DNA of 64,000 nucleotides from NCBI RefSeq assembly GCF_001556045.1, contig NZ_LSIC01000014.1:1-64000 (forward strand), in the 5' to 3' direction. The translations under genes and the position numbers were made by a program. This document shows, one piece after another, positions 60,968 through 64,000 of the stretch; position 1 is the stretch's first letter; each line of letters opens with the position of its first letter. Below the pieces are notes generated by a model, which was not told the DNA's origin, ran no database searches, and was given only the letters and a program-made list of their open reading frames with translations. Source of the stretch: Bradyrhizobium sp. CCH5-F6 (GTDB lineage Bacteria > Pseudomonadota > Alphaproteobacteria > Rhizobiales > Xanthobacteraceae).

Positions 60968-62368
60968 ATGCAAGATCTCTGGCGCCTGTCGGCCGCCGAC
61001 CTCGCTACCCTCGTCAAATCCAAAAAGGTGTCCGCCAGGGAGGCCGCGCAGGCCGGCCTTGCTCGCCTGGATGCCGTCAATCCCCAGCTCAACGCGGTGA
61101 TCGACCACCGGCCGGACGATGTGCTCAAGCAGGCCGCCGCCGTCGATGCCGCCATCGCCCGGGGCGAGGACCCCGGCGTGCTCGCCGGCGTGCCCGTGAC
61201 CATCAAGGCCAATGTCGACCAGGAAGGCTTTGCCACCACCAATGGCCTGAAGCTCCAGCGCGACGTGATCGCGCGCGAAGACAATCCCGTCGTCGCCAAT
61301 TTCCGCAAAGCCGGCGCCGTCCTGCTCGGCCGCACCAATTGCCCGGCTTTCTCCTACCGCTGGTTCACCACCAACCTCATTCATGGTGACACCAAGAACC
61401 CCCGCGACGCCTCGCTGACGCCCGGCGGCTCCTCCGGCGGCGCCGGCTCGGCGGTCGCGGCCGGCATCGGCCACATCGCCCACGGCACCGACATTGCCGG
61501 CTCGATCCGCTATCCCGCCTATGCCTGCGGCGTGCACGGCCTGCGCCCGACGCTCGGCCGCATCCCCGCCTTCAATCCGGCGCTGCCGGAGCGCCCGATC
61601 GGGCCGCAGATCATGGCGGTGTCGGGTCCGCTGGCGCGCACCGTCAACGACATCAGGATTTCGCTCGAAGCGATGTCGGCCCGCGACGTCCGCGATCCCT
61701 GGTTCGTGCCGGTGCCGCTGCAAGGCCCCGCACGGGACAAGCGCGCCGCGCTCTGCCTCAACCCGGGTGGCCTTGCCACCACGCCGGAGGTGAAGGCGGC
61801 GGTGAGCGATGCCGGTAAGCGGCTGGAGCGCGCGGGCTGGACCGTCGACATCATCGACGACACGCCGCCGATGCGGGAGGCGGTCGAGTGGCAGATCAAG
61901 CTCTGGCTCGGCGATGGCTATGAGGCGCAGCTGGAGATGGCCGAGCGTGAGGGCGATCCCGGCGCGCTGGCCTGCCTGCGCGGCAACCGCGCCAGGGTCA
62001 CGCCGATGGACCAGGCGAATTATGCCAAGGCGCTGACCCGAAGGGCCACGCTGACGCGTGAGTGGATGCTGTTCTTCGAGAAATATGCGGTGCTGCTGAC
62101 GCCGGTCTCCGGCGAGCTGCCGTTCCCGGATCATCTCGACCGCAAGGACGACGAATCCTTCAAGCGGGTCTGGGAAGCGCAGCTGCCGCAGATCGCCATT
62201 CCCTTCATGGGCCTGCCGGGTCTCGTCGTCTCCACCGGTCTCGTCGGCAAGGCGCCGGTCGGCGTGCACATCGTCTCCGGCCGCTACCGCGAAGACCTCT
62301 GCCTGCTCGCGGGCGAAGCGATCGAGGCCGGCGGCGTGCCGCCGTCGCCGATCGATCCCGTGGGCTAG
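60968..62368 (+). CDS. amidase signature family protein
   Basis: An amidase-signature enzyme that hydrolyses an amide bond of unknown substrate. The 466 residues carry the catalytic Lys in GVPVTIKANVDQEG, the Gly/Ser-rich core LTPGGSSGGAGSAVAAGIGHIAHGTDIAGSIRYPA with the cis-Ser and nucleophile Ser, and a C-terminal substrate lobe (FMGLPGLVVSTGL). The ATG follows GGAGCAAGCC. The stop is two bases before the glutathione peroxidase gene, so they are one transcription unit. Related enzymes act on indoleacetamide, nicotinamide or malonamide; specificity cannot be told. Confidence 0.92.
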   Translation: MQDLWRLSAADLATLVKSKKVSAREAAQAGLARLDAVNPQLNAVIDHRPDDVLKQAAAVDAAIARGEDPGVLAGVPVTIKANVDQEGFATTNGLKLQRDVIAREDNPVVANFRKAGAVLLGRTNCPAFSYRWFTTNLIHGDTKNPRDASLTPGGSSGGAGSAVAAGIGHIAHGTDIAGSIRYPAYACGVHGLRPTLGRIPAFNPALPERPIGPQIMAVSGPLARTVNDIRISLEAMSARDVRDPWFVPVPLQGPARDKRAALCLNPGGLATTPEVKAAVSDAGKRLERAGWTVDIIDDTPPMREAVEWQIKLWLGDGYEAQLEMAEREGDPGALACLRGNRARVTPMDQANYAKALTRRATLTREWMLFFEKYAVLLTPVSGELPFPDHLDRKDDESFKRVWEAQLPQIAIPFMGLPGLVVSTGLVGKAPVGVHIVSGRYREDLCLLAGEAIEAGGVPPSPIDPVG

Positions 62369-62370
62369 CG

Positions 62371-62847
62371 ATGACGGCCATTTACGACTTCAAGGCCAAC
62401 TCGCTTGCCGGCGAGGAGGTGCCGATGAGGCGTTTCGAGGGGCAGGTGCTGCTGATCGTCAACACCGCGAGCAAATGCGGCTTCACGCCGCAATATCGCG
62501 GCCTCGAGGATCTCCACCGCGATCTCTCCCCGCGCGGCTTTTCGGTGCTCGGCTTTCCCTGCAACCAGTTCGGCGCGCAGGAGCCGGGGCAGGCGCGCGA
62601 GATCCAGGAGTTCTGCTCGACCCATTACGACGTCACCTTTCCCCTGTTCGCGAAGATCGACGTCAACGGGCCGAAGGCGCATCCGTTGTACGAGTACCTG
62701 AAACGCCAGCAATCCGGCCTTCTCGGTGCCGCCATCAAATGGAATTTCACCAAATTCCTGGTGGACCGTGCCGGCAAGGTGGTTGCGCGCTACGCGCCGA
62801 CCGCACGGCCCGAAGGATTGCGGCAGCAAATCGAAACACTGTTGTGA
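62371..62847 (+). CDS. glutathione peroxidase family protein
   Basis: A thiol peroxidase of the GPx family that reduces H2O2 and organic peroxides. The 158 residues carry the active-site C36 in VNTASKCGFTPQY (cysteine rather than selenocysteine), LGFPCNQFGAQEPG, FPLFAKIDVNG and the WNFTKFLVD catalytic Trp/Asn motif. The second Cys of FPCNQF is the usual resolving-site region of thioredoxin-dependent GPx. It follows the amidase by two bases. Confidence 0.95.
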   Translation: MTAIYDFKANSLAGEEVPMRRFEGQVLLIVNTASKCGFTPQYRGLEDLHRDLSPRGFSVLGFPCNQFGAQEPGQAREIQEFCSTHYDVTFPLFAKIDVNGPKAHPLYEYLKRQQSGLLGAAIKWNFTKFLVDRAGKVVARYAPTARPEGLRQQIETLL

Positions 62848-62858
62848 GCGAGACAATC

Positions 62859-63101
62859 ATGAGCGACGAATTTCCCGACCGTCTGTCGGTCGATCCGAAC
62901 AGCCCCTATTACAACGCGGACATCCTGGCGCGCGACGTCGGCATCCGCTTCAAGGGCATCGAGAAGACCAATGTCGAGGAATACTGCATCAGCGAAGGCT
63001 GGGTCCGCGTCGCCGCCGGCAACGCCAAGGACCGCCACGGCAACCCGCTGACTATCAAGGTGCATGGGCCGGTCGAGCCGTATTTCAGGGATAAGGAATA
63101 G
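62859..63101 (+). CDS. DUF3297 family protein
   Basis: An 80-residue protein with the family signature LPDRLSVDPNSPYYNADILARDVGIRFKG-type opening (here FPDRLSVDPNSPYYN), IRFKGIEKTNVEEYCISEGWVRVAAGNAKDRHGNPL and TIKVHGPVEPYF. Function is unknown. The ATG at 62859 follows GAGCGAGACAATC. It is probably the third gene of the amidase-gpx unit. Confidence 0.9.
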   Translation: MSDEFPDRLSVDPNSPYYNADILARDVGIRFKGIEKTNVEEYCISEGWVRVAAGNAKDRHGNPLTIKVHGPVEPYFRDKE

Positions 63102-63130
63102 TTTTCTGAGCCCGCGCCGCGCTCTCTCCA

Positions 63131-63216
63131 CGTCATTGCGAGCGAAGCGAAGCAATCCAGAATCTCACCGTTGAGGCAGTCTGGATTGCTTCGTCGCTTC
63201 GCTCCTCGCAATGACG
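63131..63216. repeat. dispersed palindromic repeat, family A
   Basis: CGTCATTGCGAGCGAAGCGAAGCAATCCAGA...CTGGATTGCTTCGTCGCTTCGCTCCTCGCAATGACG. It lies between the DUF3297 gene and tarD, ending 18 bases before the tarD start, so it may sit in the tarD leader. Confidence 0.88.
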
Positions 63217-63234
63217 AAAGTGAAAGGCCACCCC

Positions 63235-64000
63235 ATGTCCGTCCGCATCGTCGACGTCCGCGAGATCACCAAGCCGATCTCGTCCCCGATCCGCAATGCC
63301 TATATCGACTTCACCAGGATGACGACGAGCCTCGTTGCCGTCGTCACCGACGTCGTGCGCGACGGCAGGCGCGTCGTCGGCTATGGCTTCAACTCGAACG
63401 GCCGCTACGGGCAGGGCGGCCTGATCCGCGAACGCTTCGCCCCGCGCATCCTCGAAGCCGATCCGAAGTCGCTGCTCAATGCGAGTGGCGACAATCTCGA
63501 CCCCGACAAGGTCTGGGCCGCGATGATGACCAACGAGAAGCCGGGCGGCCATGGCGAGCGCTCGGTCGCGGTCGGCACCATCGACATGGCGGTGTGGGAC
63601 GCGGTGGCGAAGATCGCGGGCAAGCCGCTGTTTCGTCTGCTCGCCGAACGTCACGGCGTGACCGCCAATCCACGCGTGTTCGTCTACGCCGCCGGCGGCT
63701 ATTACTATCCCGGCAAGGGCCTGTCGATGCTGCGCGGCGAGATGCGCGGCTATCTCGACCGCGGCTACAACGTCGTGAAGATGAAGATCGGCGGTGCCGA
63801 TATCGGCGAGGACCGCAAGCGCATCGAGGCCGTGCTGGAAGAGATCGGCAAGGACGCGCAGCTCGCCGTCGACGCCAACGGCCGCTTCAACCTGGAGACC
63901 GGCATCGCCTACGCCAAGATGCTGCGCGACTATCCGCTGTTCTGGTACGAGGAGGCCGGCGATCCCCTCGACTACGCGCTGCAGGCCGCGCTGGCCGAAT
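63235..64000 (+). CDS. tarD: D-tartrate dehydratase TarD (enolase superfamily), cut by the window end
   Basis: The first 255 of an expected roughly 390 residues of an enolase-superfamily dehydratase. From memory of the characterised B. japonicum D-tartrate dehydratase, the opening MSVRIVDVREITKPI, the catalytic K184 in KMKIGG and the metal ligands D213 (AVDANGRF) and E239 (WYEE) coincide in numbering. It would dehydrate D-tartrate to oxaloacetate. The start ATG is at 63235. The rest of the gene, including the third metal ligand and the catalytic His, lies beyond the window. Confidence 0.92.
   Translation, partial: MSVRIVDVREITKPISSPIRNAYIDFTRMTTSLVAVVTDVVRDGRRVVGYGFNSNGRYGQGGLIRERFAPRILEADPKSLLNASGDNLDPDKVWAAMMTNEKPGGHGERSVAVGTIDMAVWDAVAKIAGKPLFRLLAERHGVTANPRVFVYAAGGYYYPGKGLSMLRGEMRGYLDRGYNVVKMKIGGADIGEDRKRIEAVLEEIGKDAQLAVDANGRFNLETGIAYAKMLRDYPLFWYEEAGDPLDYALQAALAE

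Noticed and set aside
1..64000. tRNA, rRNA, prophage or integrative element
   Set aside because: No cloverleaf, rRNA segment, integrase, phage gene or attachment-site duplication was recognised by eye; a tRNA or Rfam scan would settle small RNAs.

Overview
The window is a high-GC alphaproteobacterial chromosome segment, almost certainly Bradyrhizobium. Reasons: GC-rich codon use throughout, dispersed Bradyrhizobium-type palindromic repeats, GGAAC-type (EcfG) stress promoter motifs, a transaldolase/glucose-6-phosphate isomerase fusion, and a final gene whose residues match the D-tartrate dehydratase known from B. japonicum (K184, D213, E239). No plasmid, phage, insertion sequence, CRISPR array, rRNA or tRNA was seen.

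Layout. 1-8490: high-affinity potassium uptake operon (two tiny membrane ORFs, kdpF, kdpA, kdpB, kdpC, kdpD, kdpE). 8502-12388: a non-homologous end-joining pair, ku and ligD, divergent from a shared promoter segment and bracketed by two copies of one palindromic repeat; ligD carries a frameshift. 12398-13060: DUF3309 micro-protein and a polyhydroxyalkanoate-system protein. 13063-31001: alpha-glucan/trehalose block. A minus-strand operon glgE-like, treS-maltokinase, glgB, treX/glgX, treZ, treY is divergent from malQ and a GH15 glucoamylase-like gene. 31085-38684: central carbon operon tal-pgi, gnd, zwf, pgl, gntK and a HAD phosphatase. 39950-44736: prkA-yeaH-spoVR stress operon. 44991-50093: small accessory genes (DUF1801, a two-TM protein, SRPBCC plus ArsR, DsrE-like, a secreted protein, a cyclase-SUMF1 fusion, DUF4399). 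50094-54917: 2-oxoacid:ferredoxin oxidoreductase operon with a GltD-like flavoprotein. 55159-60255: PQQ biosynthesis operon pqqABCDE continuing into a proline iminopeptidase and a hypothetical gene. 60504-64000: DUF6894, amidase, glutathione peroxidase, DUF3297 and the start of D-tartrate dehydratase.

How it fits together. Much of the window concerns osmotic, desiccation and general stress: potassium import, three trehalose/glucan routes, DNA end joining, and PrkA-SpoVR. Candidate GGAAC-N16/17-(N)GTT promoters lie before ku, ligD, the DUF3309 gene and prkA, and more weakly before malQ. This suggests partial co-control by the EcfG general stress sigma factor (inference). The oxidative pentose phosphate operon would supply NADPH.

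Most notable oddities. (1) The GlgE homologue keeps the family fold and the nucleophile Asp, but the acid/base Glu is Lys and the region-II Arg and His are also replaced. (2) ligD is broken by apparent loss of one copy of a 5-bp tandem repeat. (3) A 33-bp near-palindrome between ku and ligD encodes overlapping promoters on both strands. (4) A class III cyclase is fused to a SUMF1-type domain that lacks the formylglycine-enzyme cysteines.
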